A stretch of DNA of 64,000 nt from Trichobilharzia regenti (lineage: Eukaryota > Platyhelminthes > Trematoda > Strigeidida > Schistosomatidae): assembly GCA_944472135.2 (NCBI GenBank), contig OX235262.1, forward strand, positions 26,645,362 through 26,709,361. Reading direction: 5' to 3'. The notes beneath the pieces were generated by a model. It made no database searches, had not been told where the DNA came from, and saw only the letters and a list, made by a program, of their open reading frames with translations. Every line of letters begins with the position of its first letter. Positions within the stretch are counted from its first letter, which is position 1. This document shows positions 1-9,915 of the stretch, piece by piece. The position numbers and the translations under genes were made by a program.

Positions 1-265
1 ATCAGCGAGTATCGTTCCTTACGCATGACCTGCTGTATCCTATTGGTCGCGGCTTCTCACTATGACCCCAGGTTACCTGCCTGACTAGGGCCAGCCGCTA
101 GTGAATATCAGATCAATTTTCAAGTATTCGTTTCGATTCAAACCCCGGTGGGTGAGTACTACTGAAGAGTCCCAAACTAGAGCGATAAAAACAGCTGTCC
201 AGTACTCCATGTAGGTTTCCCAATGGTTCTCTAACTGATGTCAGCTCATGATGAAATCGTTCAAC
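1..265. repeat. SINE-A inverted composite, cut by window edge
   Basis: Positions 1 to about 128 are the reverse complement of the 5' part of SINE-A. From about 129 the sequence switches to the plus-strand second half: B-box-like remnant, hammerhead-like segment near 158-215, then the 3' module ending in TCATGATGAAATC. The same junction between the two halves occurs at about 36.73 kb, so this is a recurring composite and not a one-off rearrangement. Confidence 0.75.
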
Positions 266-1132
266 ATTAAGAATCCCCTTATTTAAAGGAACAAATAAGA
301 AGGGAAGGGAAGTAACACGAAAGTCAGTGGAATAGTCTCGCCAAACGACACATCTTTGCTCACAAAGCCTATATTTGCTATTTTTAATTGAAATATCTGA
401 CAAGCTTATCACCTGGCAGAGTGGTGAGTAAAGGCGAAAACAAAACCCTGGTTTGTAGCTGGATTTGAATCTGGTATTCATTGGACTTAATTACCCGTTG
501 TAAAGCAGTCAGTGAGTCATGTTAATCAAGGTAAGCTGAACCTTACATGGGGTTGCATATTTTTCAACTGTGTTCTACCAAGTTGGATATGCATGTCAGA
601 TAAACATCTCATAAACAGATAGCTAACCAATTATCACTATTTTCATCACCTTAAAATTCTTAGTGAAAAACACCTAATAAAAACCGTTTGTAATCCAGAG
701 ATATAAGTTTTAAAGGTACTGTTTTTACCTCACCATTCTAACTGAAGATATTCATTGGTGATATGTCAATACATACTGCCGTGAACATCTTATTTTATCA
801 CAGAAAGAATAGTCAGACTGAATCTTTAAGTCATTGTTAAAAACCTATTTAAATTATTACCACGAGTAATTACGATCCACTTGCTGTAAGCCGATAACGC
901 TTATAAGTCAAATCAAATCGATCCAAACACTGGCTATTTCTCTCATTTGAAAGTGAATTACAAGTATGTCCCTAGAAAGGGCTAGTAGTTAATGCTCAGA
1001 AGTGGTGTTGGTTTATAGTTGCACTGAAATTTAAGATTGACTAGAGTCAGAAGTAATGCACTAAGATATTCAAAGAAAAGCCCACTTCAATGACATGTGG
1101 TTTCCGACAATTCAATAAACAATATCAGTCTA
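266..1132. other. No gene recognised
   Basis: AT-rich sequence downstream of transporter exon 3 (minus strand), presumably intronic. I see no exon, repeat family or RNA gene here. Confidence 0.5.
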
Positions 1133-1497
1133 ATTATTGAATTGAATTTTTGATTTTCCCGTTGATTGATTGGACCGAAGTGCTCGGCCTCAGGTTGACA
1201 TGTCGGCTTCTTGTGCAGATACTTTGACAGTGTCTGGGCATGTAATTAGAATTAAATTGATGGATGGTGCCTAGCAGTGGAATCCAGGACGCGCATTTCA
1301 TCTTAATTGGTCTAGTGGATAACGCTTTGGCGTTTGAAACTATGGACACTGGGTTCGAGCCTCGGTGGGAACATCACCACTCACTATGGTGTGCAGGTAC
1401 ATCCAGATGATGAGCCCCAAACAGGGCGAAACGCGTGTTTTCCTGGATTCCACTGCTAGCCACCATCCACCAATTGAATATCAGTCTAAGATGAAAA
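1133..1497 (+). mobile_element. SINE-D (Sm-alpha-like, tRNA-related, hammerhead-bearing)
   Basis: A tRNA-like promoter is visible, with an A-box-like TGGTCTAGTGG at about 1308-1318 and a B-box-like GGGTTCGAGCC at 1351-1361. A hammerhead module follows at 1396-1453. A short reversed hammerhead 3' fragment sits just upstream (1261-1302), giving a partly inverted structure. A reverse-complement relative of the whole unit lies at 6270-6600. The layout (pol III promoter plus hammerhead) matches the schistosome Sm-alpha family. Confidence 0.8.
1396..1453 (+). ncRNA. Hammerhead ribozyme module (Sm-alpha type, probably inactive)
   Basis: Stem I is ATCCAG/CTGGAT, stem II is GCCC/GGGC closing an AAA-rich loop, and the GAAA core block is present at 1428-1431. 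The first core block reads ATGATGAG where the active ribozyme needs CTGATGAG, so the catalytic C3 is A. The region before the cleavage site is also altered (GTGTTTTC). The fold is inferred by eye from the known Sm-alpha ribozyme. Confidence 0.75.
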
Positions 1498-1612
1498 ATA
1501 TTTTAAGTATAACAATCACCATAATACGCATAGATAAAAAGTGTAATCGTTAACTAATTAATCAACCAAATTGGATGTATCAGAATCCCACTAGACAGCG
1601 CATGAAACTTAC

Positions 1613-1794
1613 CTACCAACAGTTTCGATTGTCCATTTACTAATATGATTATCAGCCAAACTGTCAAGCATACTACTCCAACAACGTGCTACCAATGATA
1701 TTCCCAAAATATACTCCAGCAGTATTGACCATCCAGTAATGAAAGCAGGAAACTCGCCCATAATAATATAAGTGTATGTGTATGAAGAGCCAGC
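1613..1794 (-). CDS. Cationic amino acid transporter (SLC7A4/14-like), exon 3
   Basis: This 182 nt exon encodes about 60 residues beginning AGSSYTYTYIIMGEF and ending in MLDSLADNHISKWTIETVG. It follows a polypyrimidine-rich acceptor ending TTTTTTCAG and precedes a consensus donor GTAAGT. It corresponds to TM3 and the following loop of CAT-type APC transporters; the GSxYxYxY and GEF..FI.GW..LLEY signatures are typical. The SSMxDSLA..ISKW segment is closer to SLC7A14/SLC7A4 than to arginine carriers CAT1-3. Reading begins in phase 0 directly after exon 2. The exon ends with two bases of a split codon, so coding continues beyond the window start; no fourth exon is recognisable in 1-1612. Confidence 0.93.
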
Positions 1795-2081
1795 CTGAAA
1801 AAATAAGAGAAAAGGAGAGGATAGATAAACTTATATTAAAAAACAGACATTATATTAGAATAAATTATTTGTATAAGTCTTTTGTATAAGCCTTAGTGGT
1901 ATAAGCTTACAATACACTTAGAATCAGTGAGTCTGCAGCTCTAATGACCCCTTTATTTTAAGGAAATAAGTTATCATTAAGTAACATCAATTGAAGCAAC
2001 AGTAAAATGAACAGGGAAGTTATAGGAACTACTGAAAAGATATTTTAGTAAAAAAGACAATAAGATATTCAGGAACAGGAT

Positions 2082-2532
2082 GGAGGATTTCATCGTGAGC
2101 TGAGATCAGTTAGAAAACCACTGGAAAACCTGTATGGAGTACTGCGCAGCTGTTTCGTTCTAGTTTGAAATTCGTCATCAGTACCCACCCACCACCAGGT
2201 TTCGAACCCAGGACCTACTGGTCAGAAGCCACTATGACTCAACTAGATCCAATAGCCAGCCCATGAGTTCCAACTTCTTCCACTTCGATGAGAAATTGTC
2301 CTCACTTTCGACCTGCTTCACTCTACTGGTCGTGGCTTTCCACTAGAACCCCAGGTCTCTGCCTGAATACAGCTAGTTGAGTCGCAGCGGGTGCGTACTG
2401 TGAGGAGTTCAACACCAGGACAAAACAGCTGTCCAGTACTCCCAGGTTTTCCAGCGGTTATCTAACTGATGTCATCTTATGATGAAATCCTCCATCCAAT
2501 CAAAAAAAATCCCTAAAAAACCAATACTTGAA
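2082..2532. repeat. SINE-A inverted composite
   Basis: A minus-strand SINE-A (2082 to about 2375; starts GGAGGATTTC, reversed B box near 2205) is followed directly by a plus-strand half carrying the hammerhead-like segment (about 2390-2450) and the 3' module to CCAATACTTG. Both outer ends are therefore the same 3' module in opposite orientation. Confidence 0.75.
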
Positions 2533-2624
2533 TATTTAGGAATAGTAAGAAGATTCTATATTTGTTAAGCTTATGCAAGTAAATAATAATTTATTGATGT
2601 TTCGAACAAAATTCATGGCAATGT

Positions 2625-2815
2625 GATTCGAGGCTGGATTCCTGACCAACTCACATCTAAACTTCTCTAAGCTGTTAGTAAGGCCTGTCAAAAGAGAAGA
2701 TGGGGTGTGAAGATAGCAACTCCACCACGTGAAAATAGAACTACAGCTACCGAAAGTTCAAAGCTCTAGCTTGAAGTTGTATGTTCCACTTGGAAGGCAA
2801 GGGAATAACATTTTT
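2625..2815 (+). mobile_element. SINE-B, degraded
   Basis: The tRNA-like head is barely recognisable. The tail matches SINE-B: a run through AAAGTTCAAAGCTCTAGC, then TTGAAG..TATGTTCCACTTGGAA and an A/T-rich end. Confidence 0.55.
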
Positions 2816-3600
2816 TAAAATGAAAATAATCATATCAAAGTAATCACACAAACTTCTAATTTGTTCTTAATTACTTATTTTACTGTTAGTTGAATTTTTA
2901 ACATACTTCAAAATCATATTATTCAACTTCAACATTGGGAAGTACAGAATCCAAAGCATATGGTCCTGATTCCAAGGTATAACAGGAATATTGGATGCAT
3001 ATAATCTGGCATTAAGTAGTCTGGTGGTAGTCAGCCTGAAGCCTTTGACGTAAGTCATAATTCTTCTCCCTTCATCCATCACATCAGTTTGTGAGAGTGT
3101 CACGTCTTCTTATTTAGATGAGGTGGTGGGATGGGGCTTAGCCCCAAGAATTGTCTCTCATTGACTTTTATCAGACCATGTGTATTCCGCTGTGATATTC
3201 TGACCATCCTCAGCCTACTAATTAAGTTAATATTTTTTGCCTTTCAAAACAGTTGTACTTAATTAAATAATCATAGGTACTTAAAACTCATCCAGAATGC
3301 TTATATTCAACAATAATTGAGCATGAATTTCATCACATGTGAGCTTAAGATTTTTGTGATTATATTAAGGAAGAATAAGGATTTCTTTTGATATCAACTA
3401 AAGTAAAGCGCAACTTTCTTTCCGAAAGATCAATGATGGATGAAGTTATTCTGTAATTCACATGAAACTTAGTCGCTTTTTTTAGGTATACATCGACTTT
3501 GTTTGATTTTATCTGAGTTTCTGCGACTTTGTTTTGTATATGCATCAAATTTGGGCTTTTATTTCACACATTTGGTAACAGTTTTATCTTTCAAGTAATG

Positions 3601-4100
3601 GTTTTGCAGGGACTGTGTCTGATTGGCTCAAGGGCTCTCTAACTGACGTCAGCTCATGATGAAACCCTCCGTCCAATCAAACAAAAAGTCCCTACAAAAC
3701 GAATACTTGAAAATTAATCTGATGCTCACTAGTGACTGGCCCTATTCAGGCAGTTATCTGGGGTCCTGGTAGGAAGCCGTGACCACTAGGATGCAGCAAG
3801 TTAAAAATGAGGCCGTAACCCAACGAAAAAGACATTGCGAATCGGTAGCGCTATGTCATGAATTGACAGAAATTAGAGTTAATGGGCTGGCCGTTGGATC
3901 TGGTCGGATCCCAGTGAGTGGCTTAATGGTCTCCGAGCTGGCTCGACTTGTAACCAGGAAGTCCTGCGTTCAAACCCTGGCTGTGGTTGCATATTGTAAA
4001 CAGTTCCAAACTAGGATGAAACAGCTGAGTAGTACTCCCTGGTGGTATTCCAATGGTTCCCTAATCAATTTCAGCTCATGATGAAACCTTCCAACCAATT
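3601..4100 (+). mobile_element. SINE-A, partly tandem composite
   Basis: A 3' module (3632-3712, from CTCTAACTGACG to ACTTGAAAATTAATCTGATG) runs straight into a full plus-strand SINE-A. That copy has its A-box-like TGGCTTAATGG at about 3920, its B-box-like segment near 3970 and a degraded hammerhead-like segment near 3998-4045. This head-to-tail join shows that the units can occur in tandem. Confidence 0.75.
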
Positions 4101-5154
4101 TTATCTTTATCTGATCAATGCTTTCGTTGTGTTATTCTTATCATTATCGTCTCAGCCATTGTAAAATTTTGTTATGACATCAATGTAAATTAAAATAAAT
4201 TACCAAATTTATCTGTGATTTTTTCTTGAAGAATCAACAGTATTATCTATGTTAAATCCCCCGCTATCTTCACTTTGTTTATAATGATGTTGATTTTGGT
4301 TAAGTGCACTTCATTACAACTTATTATTGTTTTCATTATCATTGTAATTTCAAGTATCGATATCACTTGAAACCTCTGAATATCAATTGCCTTCTTTAAT
4401 AATATTTTGTAATTCTGTAATTACTCTACTCCAACTCTATCTCCTTTTAGGGAAGCCTACTGTCGTTATCATGTGTAATTGACTAGGTGATTTTTCTAGT
4501 GGCTGCCTACTTAAAACATGGGAAACCGAAAACTTCCATCTCTTTATTCCATATTTCTTCTCTCATTCGGTTGGTTTTAATCGATTAAGATAGGATTTCT
4601 ACTGGTATTATCTACTCTTAGGCGTATTGAAAGTGTTCACAAGCTTCTGATTCGCAAGTTACTGTTAAACTTGAGTAGTACCCTGATTGTGAGTGATAAT
4701 GTATTTCAATACATGAGATAACTGTTCTTCATTTATGTCCTTGGGTCTCAAAGTGTAATTCTGAACATCTTATCATTGGCTTTCAACTAGATGGATGTTG
4801 TGGATTTCTTGAAGAAGATAAAGCAGATATATCATTATAATGGAATGGTCTGGGCTTCAGCTCAGACATTATTGTGTCACAGGAAGGATATACTGTCAAT
4901 TAATTGATATTTTACCCGAAGATATTGTACGAAGAGAAAATATCACGTAATGAACTCAAAAAATTCTGTACAGAATATAAATGCTCTTCAGTATGAAGAT
5001 GTTTTTATTATTAGTGGCGTCTAATGAATTATTACGTAACATTAATACGACTATATAGCTGGATAATAAAGTTTTTTTAGTTGTTGAATCAAATATACAA
5101 TATGCAAATTAAAAATCCCCATAGTATAATCAGAAGAAGATGATTTTAAGCAAA
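4101..5154. other. No gene recognised (intronic)
   Basis: AT-rich sequence inside transporter intron 2. I see no exon-like segment, repeat family or RNA gene. Confidence 0.5.
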
Positions 5155-5340
5155 CAATTATGGTTTCGATAAACTCTTCTTCCTCAGGCTGGACAATCAT
5201 AAATCCATGAATATTATGATATAAATAGCCAAAAAGGTTTCTGATATAATTTTCAAATGCCTTTAATGGCTATATCTATTATAATATTCATGGATTTATA
5301 ACTGTACAGCCTGAGGAAGAGTTTATCGAAACCAAAATTG
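5155..5340. repeat. Inverted pair of PLE-like termini without a body
   Basis: Arms 5155-5230 and 5268-5340 are inverted, near-identical copies around a ~37 bp centre. Each carries CAGCCTGAGGAAGAG (or its near complement) followed by TTTATCGAAACC. Related CAGCCTCTGAAGATGA sequences end the PLE at 18.0 kb. This looks like two PLE pLTRs facing each other with the coding region lost. Confidence 0.55.
5309..5333 (+). ncRNA. Hammerhead-like motif in PLE terminus
   Basis: CTGAGGA (CTGANGA core) at 5311-5317 is followed by a minimal stem and GAAA at 5328-5331. This is the arrangement known for PLE hammerheads. Stem II is only about two base pairs, and no good stem III or cleavage site is evident. 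Confidence 0.35.
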
Positions 5341-5512
5341 TTCTAATTTGCAAATTAGTTAGCAATTTACAGTCTACGCCATTCGGGGAGGTGAAATCCC
5401 TCCGTAGTTTCCTCTAGAAACATAAATTATCCAGATCGCAGGTTGTGATCTGCTTAATACCATCATAAATGTTAATCAAGAAAGCGAGCATGTTTGCATA
5501 AAACTACATACT

Positions 5513-6018
5513 ACTGATTGACTGAGATGAGTAGTTGTATACCACGCACAATGACCAGTAGTGCTTGCTAGTCAGGTCGAGGTGATCTAAACACCCGACA
5601 GCCGTTTCGTCTGTGGGAGACCAAGCTTATCAGCTCTGTACCCAGTTAAACTCAGTTCAGACAGCCGAATCAATTAAAATCACTCAATTAGCACTTGTGG
5701 TATCATGGTGGACATCTACTGCAATGCCAGCAATTTATGTTTCCAATCGAAACTATGGTGAAAATCCCCCCGTCTCCCTTGAACTGTGTACACCGCGAAT
5801 GGCTAACTAATTTGATTCATGATATCACCAGTTCTCGCAAATATCTAGCCGGAGATTGGGTGGTTGAAACTGTCTCGGTTCTCTGATCTGAGTCTAACTG
5901 ATGAACTCGACCACGAACGGGAGGAAAAATCCGTCCCGTGATTAGATCGCCTTGATCTGTCTAGCAAGCACTACTGGTTAATCTGAGCGGTATGCAACTA
6001 TTCATCTTAGTCAACCAG
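5513..6018. repeat. Fold-back element with ~75 bp imperfect inverted ends
   Basis: The left arm 5513-5588 and right arm 5943-6018 share CCAGTAGTGCTTGCTAG and its complement plus flanking similarity (GACTGAGATGAGTAGTTG against CAACTATTCATCTTAGTC). The ~350 bp interior has no transposase and no gene-like reading frame. It could be a non-autonomous DNA element or an inverted duplication of a small repeat. Confidence 0.5.
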
Positions 6019-6269
6019 AATATAGTATCATGCTGTCATCCAGTTTAATTTTAATATACATGAACTACAGATATTGATGGCACTCAAGTTTTGCAAGATG
6101 TTAAAACACCTGTCGAAGGCGTTCTACTTTTCTGTGTTTTGTGATACAATACACCTAAAAATGGACTAATCCAAAGAAAAAGCATTTTGATTGTATGTGC
6201 TTTTATTACTCTTTGAGCCTGGTCAGTCGTTTTATGCACCTTTTAATATTAACATAACAAGAGTTAGAA

Positions 6270-6600
6270 TTTAATCAGTGGATGGTGACTAGCAGCGGAC
6301 TCCAGGGTGCGTATTTCGTCCTGTTTGGGACTCATCATTTGGATGTACCTGCACACCATAGTGAGTGATGATGTTCCCACCGGGGCTCGAACCCAGTGTC
6401 CATAGTTTCAAACGCCAAAGCGTTATCCACTAGACCAATTAGGATGAAATGTGCATCCTGGACTCCACTGCTAGGCACCATCCATCAATTTAATTCTAAT
6501 TACATGCCCAGACACTGTCAAAGTATCTGCACAAGAAGCCGACATGTCAACGTGAGGCCGAGCACTTCGGTCCAATCAATCAACGGGAAAATCTAAAATT
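6270..6600 (-). mobile_element. SINE-D (Sm-alpha-like), minus strand
   Basis: Approximate reverse complement of 1141-1480, including the reversed tRNA-like promoter (GGGCTCGAACCC at about 6382-6393) and a hammerhead module. The stretch from about 6400 to 6600 carries the GCCGAGCACTTCGG segment also seen at 1178 and 61.85 kb. Confidence 0.8.
6296..6350 (-). ncRNA. Hammerhead module (Sm-alpha type, C3 replaced by A)
   Basis: On the minus strand, GGTACATCCA is followed by core ATGATGAG, stem II GTCC/GGAC, GAAA, then CCTGGAGTCC closing stem I. As at 1396, the position that should be catalytic C3 is A, so activity is doubtful. Confidence 0.7.
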
Positions 6601-6619
6601 CAACTAAATAACAAGAGTT

Positions 6620-6790
6620 AGATTACGAAATGAGATCAGTCCGAGAACTACTGGAAACTAGGGAGTACAAGACACCCGTAATGTCCTAGTTTGGGACACT
6701 TCAGTGCCCCATAACTCCTGGTTTCTAAAAGATCACTAAGTGATGTCACTTCGTAGTCAGACTTGAAACCAATCAAGACCCGATGAAGTA
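6620..6790 (-). mobile_element. SINE-A, strongly degraded
   Basis: Recognisable only by the reversed GAGATCAGTCCGAGAACTAC and GTCCTAGTTTGGGACACTTC blocks, which correspond to the SINE-A 3' module and hammerhead stem II. Confidence 0.45.
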
Positions 6791-6892
6791 ACACATGACA
6801 AGTAAATATAACGGGTTGCATTTGTTTAAATCAATAGAACATGTTTAATTTTGTGCATTAGGGTAGATATTTTAATTAATTCACCCAATATT

Positions 6893-7090
6893 TATTTATT
6901 TTATTTATTTCTGATTACAGCTTGATTCCACACCGTATTTTTGGTACACATATGGAATTTTCAGCATGGATATCGGTAGCCCAAATTTCGCAGGCCGACC
7001 ATAGATATCAGGTGTGCGTCGGCGAGGGCTCGAACCCCGGACAATGTGCATGGTCGGCGAGAATCCTAACCACTGTGCCACCGACGCACA
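6893..7090 (-). mobile_element. SINE-C (tRNA-derived, CR1-like tail)
   Basis: The sense strand is minus. The head begins near 7090 with TGCGTCGGTGGCACAGTGG (A box) and has a B-box-like GGGTTCGAGCCC near 7032. The tail ends GGAATCAAGCTGTAATCAG plus A/T-rich sequence. Its last ~50 bases match the end of the LINE at 50.7 kb. Confidence 0.85.
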
Positions 7091-7827
7091 TAACATATAT
7101 TCAATCTTAGTTCTTGAGTTCTCATACAGTAGGATCCATGTTGAACATCTAAAGCACTGACCACTACTACTCACGTTGCCTAACCCAATCTGTGATAAAG
7201 AAGCCCACATACACTGACCATGATTAATGATCAATACGCGGTACACGAAATGTTGAAAAGTTATTCAAATACATCAGAAAAAAATGTACATGAATCCTAG
7301 TTCCTCCATAATCCTATGTGTTTGGATGACTTAATAATATATTTTACAATATTATCCTTAATAACATGTTTCCTGAATGCACTACTTAGCCGACGAATCT
7401 CTATCATATTGAATTTATAATATCAGCTTAAAACGATGTAAGTAATCCCAATGTGTACATATCAATCACCTTATCTAATCTATCAGCAGTGTCACGAGAT
7501 TAAACCACATCTGATTAATTCTAGTTCACTGGATTCATATCTTCTCATTTTCAGTAAAGAGATCAGAGGCTACAGTTATTGGTGAATGCCATTATAAAGG
7601 AGAACTTATTTCAACAAGATTTAAACTACTAATCGATTTAAATCATTTTACACCACTAGAGCCAACCAGTGGTGCTTGTTACTGGATGATAATTTTGCTT
7701 CTTTGTGACTTAAAAACATCCGCGATGTAAGCGTTTCAACACATCAGAGGAAAGCCTGATGACTTGAAACCACCCAAAATAAACTTTTAATGACAAGTTT
7801 TAAATATAGTTGACAATTTCCATTTAC

Positions 7828-7979
7828 CTTTGGTATACGACACGCTAATTCCGAGTAGTTCAGAGAATTAATTAGAGCGACAAATGCAGCCAGGATATAG
7901 GCAAGAAATACAGCTGGTCCAGTTCGCCTGTTCATCACAGCTCCAGTAAGGACGTAAATACTGCCTCCAAGCATAGATC
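7828..7979 (-). CDS. Cationic amino acid transporter (SLC7A4/14-like), exon 2
   Basis: The 152 nt exon lies between acceptor AACTTCTAG and donor GTAAAT. Joined to the last G of exon 1 it reads GSMLGGSIYVLTG, the broken-helix TM1 segment that binds the substrate carboxyl group in APC/LeuT-fold carriers. TM2 follows (GPAVFLAYILAAFVALINS), then NYSELACRIPK at the start of the TM2-TM3 loop. Phase matches on both sides: one base carried over from exon 1 and a clean codon end before exon 3. Family placement is strong; transported substrate and membrane location cannot be read from this fragment. Confidence 0.93.
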
Positions 7980-8034
7980 CTAGAAGTTAAGACAAGATAT
8001 AAGGAATAAATCGAATAATAAATCAATAACATAC

Positions 8035-8193
8035 ATGAAGGTTAGTTTTGGATGTAAGATTTCACTTAAACCTATTAAATACAATATACCCGATATACAC
8101 GAGAACAAAACACTACCAAAATATATAACGGTTATTGGCATCTGTTTGAAGCTAATATGAAGCCAGTTTGTTGCAAACCAAAATAAATTCAAT
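8035..8193 (-). pseudogene. Possible stray transporter-like exon
   Basis: A hydrophobic open segment follows a good acceptor (TTCTTTCTGAG) and precedes a GTATGT donor. It reads FKQMPITVIYFGSV...LIGLSEIL, which by eye resembles the FKTPVIATxxFG..LFxLxELIxM segment in the C-terminal half of CAT transporters. It lies only 55 bases before exon 2, yet inserting it between exons 1 and 2 would break TM1. It may be a remnant of a duplicated copy, or chance in AT-rich DNA. Confidence 0.3.
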
Positions 8194-8727
8194 CTCAGAA
8201 AGAAGAAATACTCTAATGCTTATCTGAATATGTAGGTAATCAAATGAGTAGGCTACGCAGGAGATATTTTTAGATAGTGATGTCAGACAGTAGGCTATGC
8301 ATATAACACTTACCTGACTGTGCTTTTTGATGGGAATATTACTAAATTACTTCAGCTATACATATCAGCACAGTATACTGAAAACACCTTCATGGATAAT
8401 TTAAATTGGATGAACACTGATCCTTTCCTTGTAGCCACACGTTTAAAGGTTATGCTGGGTAAGCCGGGCTAACTGCCTTCTTTAAAAATTAGAAAGTAAA
8501 TACCAGCACCCATGCGAATAGGTATTCACCTAAGAGAGTTCAGAAATTCTGGTTCCAAATTCGGATGATGCATAGATCTATTTTATCCACCTGAAGTGAT
8601 GGAAATACAGCCTCTGGTATTTCTCAGTCGGCTTGGCGATCAGATGTTAGATCACGCACTTGGTACAGCCACCGTTAGACGAATTGTGAAGTGACACCTA
8701 CGGTTTCTCAGATAATATAATCAATAG
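8194..8727. other. No gene recognised (intronic)
   Basis: A strong donor-like CAG/GTAAGT occurs on the minus strand near 8310, but all three frames before it are closed within a short distance. Nothing else is seen. Confidence 0.45.
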
Positions 8728-8875
8728 TTGGAGGCAGCTAGTAGGAAGCTTTGGACCTAGGTTTCATGAAAGTTAGCGCTCGTCAGTGAGGCGTATTGGC
8801 AACCTTGAAAGAACAGACGCCCGCATCATCTAGTACTGTTGTCAGAGACATTACTACCGTGAGGCTGTATACGCG
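8728..8875 (-). mobile_element. SINE-E, degraded
   Basis: Contains TTGGAGGCAGCTAGTAGGAA, GACCTAGGTTTCATG and GAGGCGTATTGGCAACCTTG, matching the minus-strand SINE-E at 21.9 kb with many substitutions. Confidence 0.55.
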
Positions 8876-9518
8876 ATCTCCTTTGATCCACCATCGTATT
8901 CCAGATACTTTGTAAATTGCTTATAAACTTATTGATAAAATGTATGATAGATTCCATCCAGTCTGACGGTGCAATATTTACATGTCAATTCCCCAGCGAA
9001 TTCTAGAACACTGTGATTCCTATTGTAAGTCGAAAATCATTGTATTTTGTGATATCAGAGCTGCCTTCGATTTTTCCTGCATGAATTTTCCTTAAAACTA
9101 TCTATTAGAGGGACTTGTCCACTTGATGTTCTTCAGCATTTTGAAAGCTCCACCTAAAAACACCCGACGAAGAGTTTTTTTGGTCCCAAGTATATCCTTC
9201 TAATTATCAAATAAATAGTCAATCCTTTTTACTCTTAATTATTAGTGAACTTTTATCATTCCTTAATTGTGTTACCTTCAGTTTCTACAGATTACTTCTT
9301 GTTATCCTGGGAGAAGTGCATCCAAATTTTAATTTTATCTGATATTTTTGTATTGTTCAGGTGTATAGCCAGTTGCGAAGAAGAATCCTCGAAATAATAA
9401 AAAAATGAAGCCAGGCAACAGTAAAGATTAGACACTTAAGTCAAATGACCATGAACCAACCAATCAAACTCCTATAGTTGAAAATTGGCATCCATTGCAT
9501 GAAAAAGAGTATTTATAA
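8876..9518. other. No gene recognised (intronic)
   Basis: Short degenerate stretches only. No exon, RNA gene or repeat that I can place. Confidence 0.4.
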
Positions 9519-9706
9519 GTGTGCGTCAGTGGTACAGAGGTTAGGACTCTCGCTGACCGCGCATATGGTCCGGAGTTTGATTCCAAGCCTACACACACTT
9601 TATATCGATGGTCGGCCTACAAAATTTGGGCTACCGATATCACATGCTGAAAATTCCTTACTTGTACCAAAATACTGTGTGGAATCAAGCCATTATATAA
9701 TAATAG
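9519..9706 (+). mobile_element. SINE-C (tRNA-derived)
   Basis: Head GTGCGTCAGTGGTACAGAGG, degraded B box, then the C body (ATCGATGGTCGGCCTACAAA) and tail (GCTGAAAATTCCTTACTTGT...GGAATCAAGC). A SINE-B in the same orientation follows after ~30 bp. Confidence 0.8.
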
Positions 9707-9738
9707 TATGTAATTTAAGTGAAGTATACAGGACATAT

Positions 9739-9915
9739 GTGCGTCAGTGGCACAACGGTAGGATACTCGCTAACCACACGTATAGTCCGGGGTTCGATCC
9801 TTAGCCACGGACGCAATTCTTTACCTCGCTATGCCAGTAATAAGACTGCTACTGAAATTTCAAAGCTCAAGCTTGAAGCCCTCTGCCCCACCGGGAATAA
9901 AGGAATAACATGCTG
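9739..9915 (+). mobile_element. SINE-B (tRNA-derived, RTE-like tail)
   Basis: Head GTGCGTCAGTGGCACAACGG, B box GGGGTTCGATCC at about 9790, and tail GCTTGAAGCCCTCTGCCCCA before an A-rich end. The head is nearly the same as that of the neighbouring SINE-C but the body and tail differ. Confidence 0.8.

Larger units (their letters stand above)
1795..7827 (-). other. Transporter intron 2 (6.0 kb)
   Basis: Bounded by donor GTAAAT next to exon 2 and acceptor TTTCAG next to exon 3. It holds SINE-A, SINE-B, SINE-C and SINE-D copies, an inverted PLE-terminus pair and a fold-back element, all listed separately. About 2820-3600, 4100-5150 and 7091-7827 contain nothing I recognise. Confidence 0.85.

Noticed and set aside
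1308..1370. Functional tRNA genes at the many A-box/B-box matches (1.3, 6.4, 7.0, 9.5, 22.0, 38.1 kb and others)
   Set aside because: They lack complete cloverleaf pairing, lie inside dispersed repeats and are followed by SINE bodies, so they are tRNA-derived promoters.
5300..5333. CTGAGGA...GAAA at 5.3 kb as an active ribozyme
   Set aside because: Stem II is minimal and no convincing stem III or cleavage site pairs nearby, so it is listed only as a low-confidence motif.
8300..8345. Exon ending at the strong CAG/GTAAGT donor near 8310 (minus)
   Set aside because: All three frames before the donor hit stops within a few codons and show no transporter similarity.
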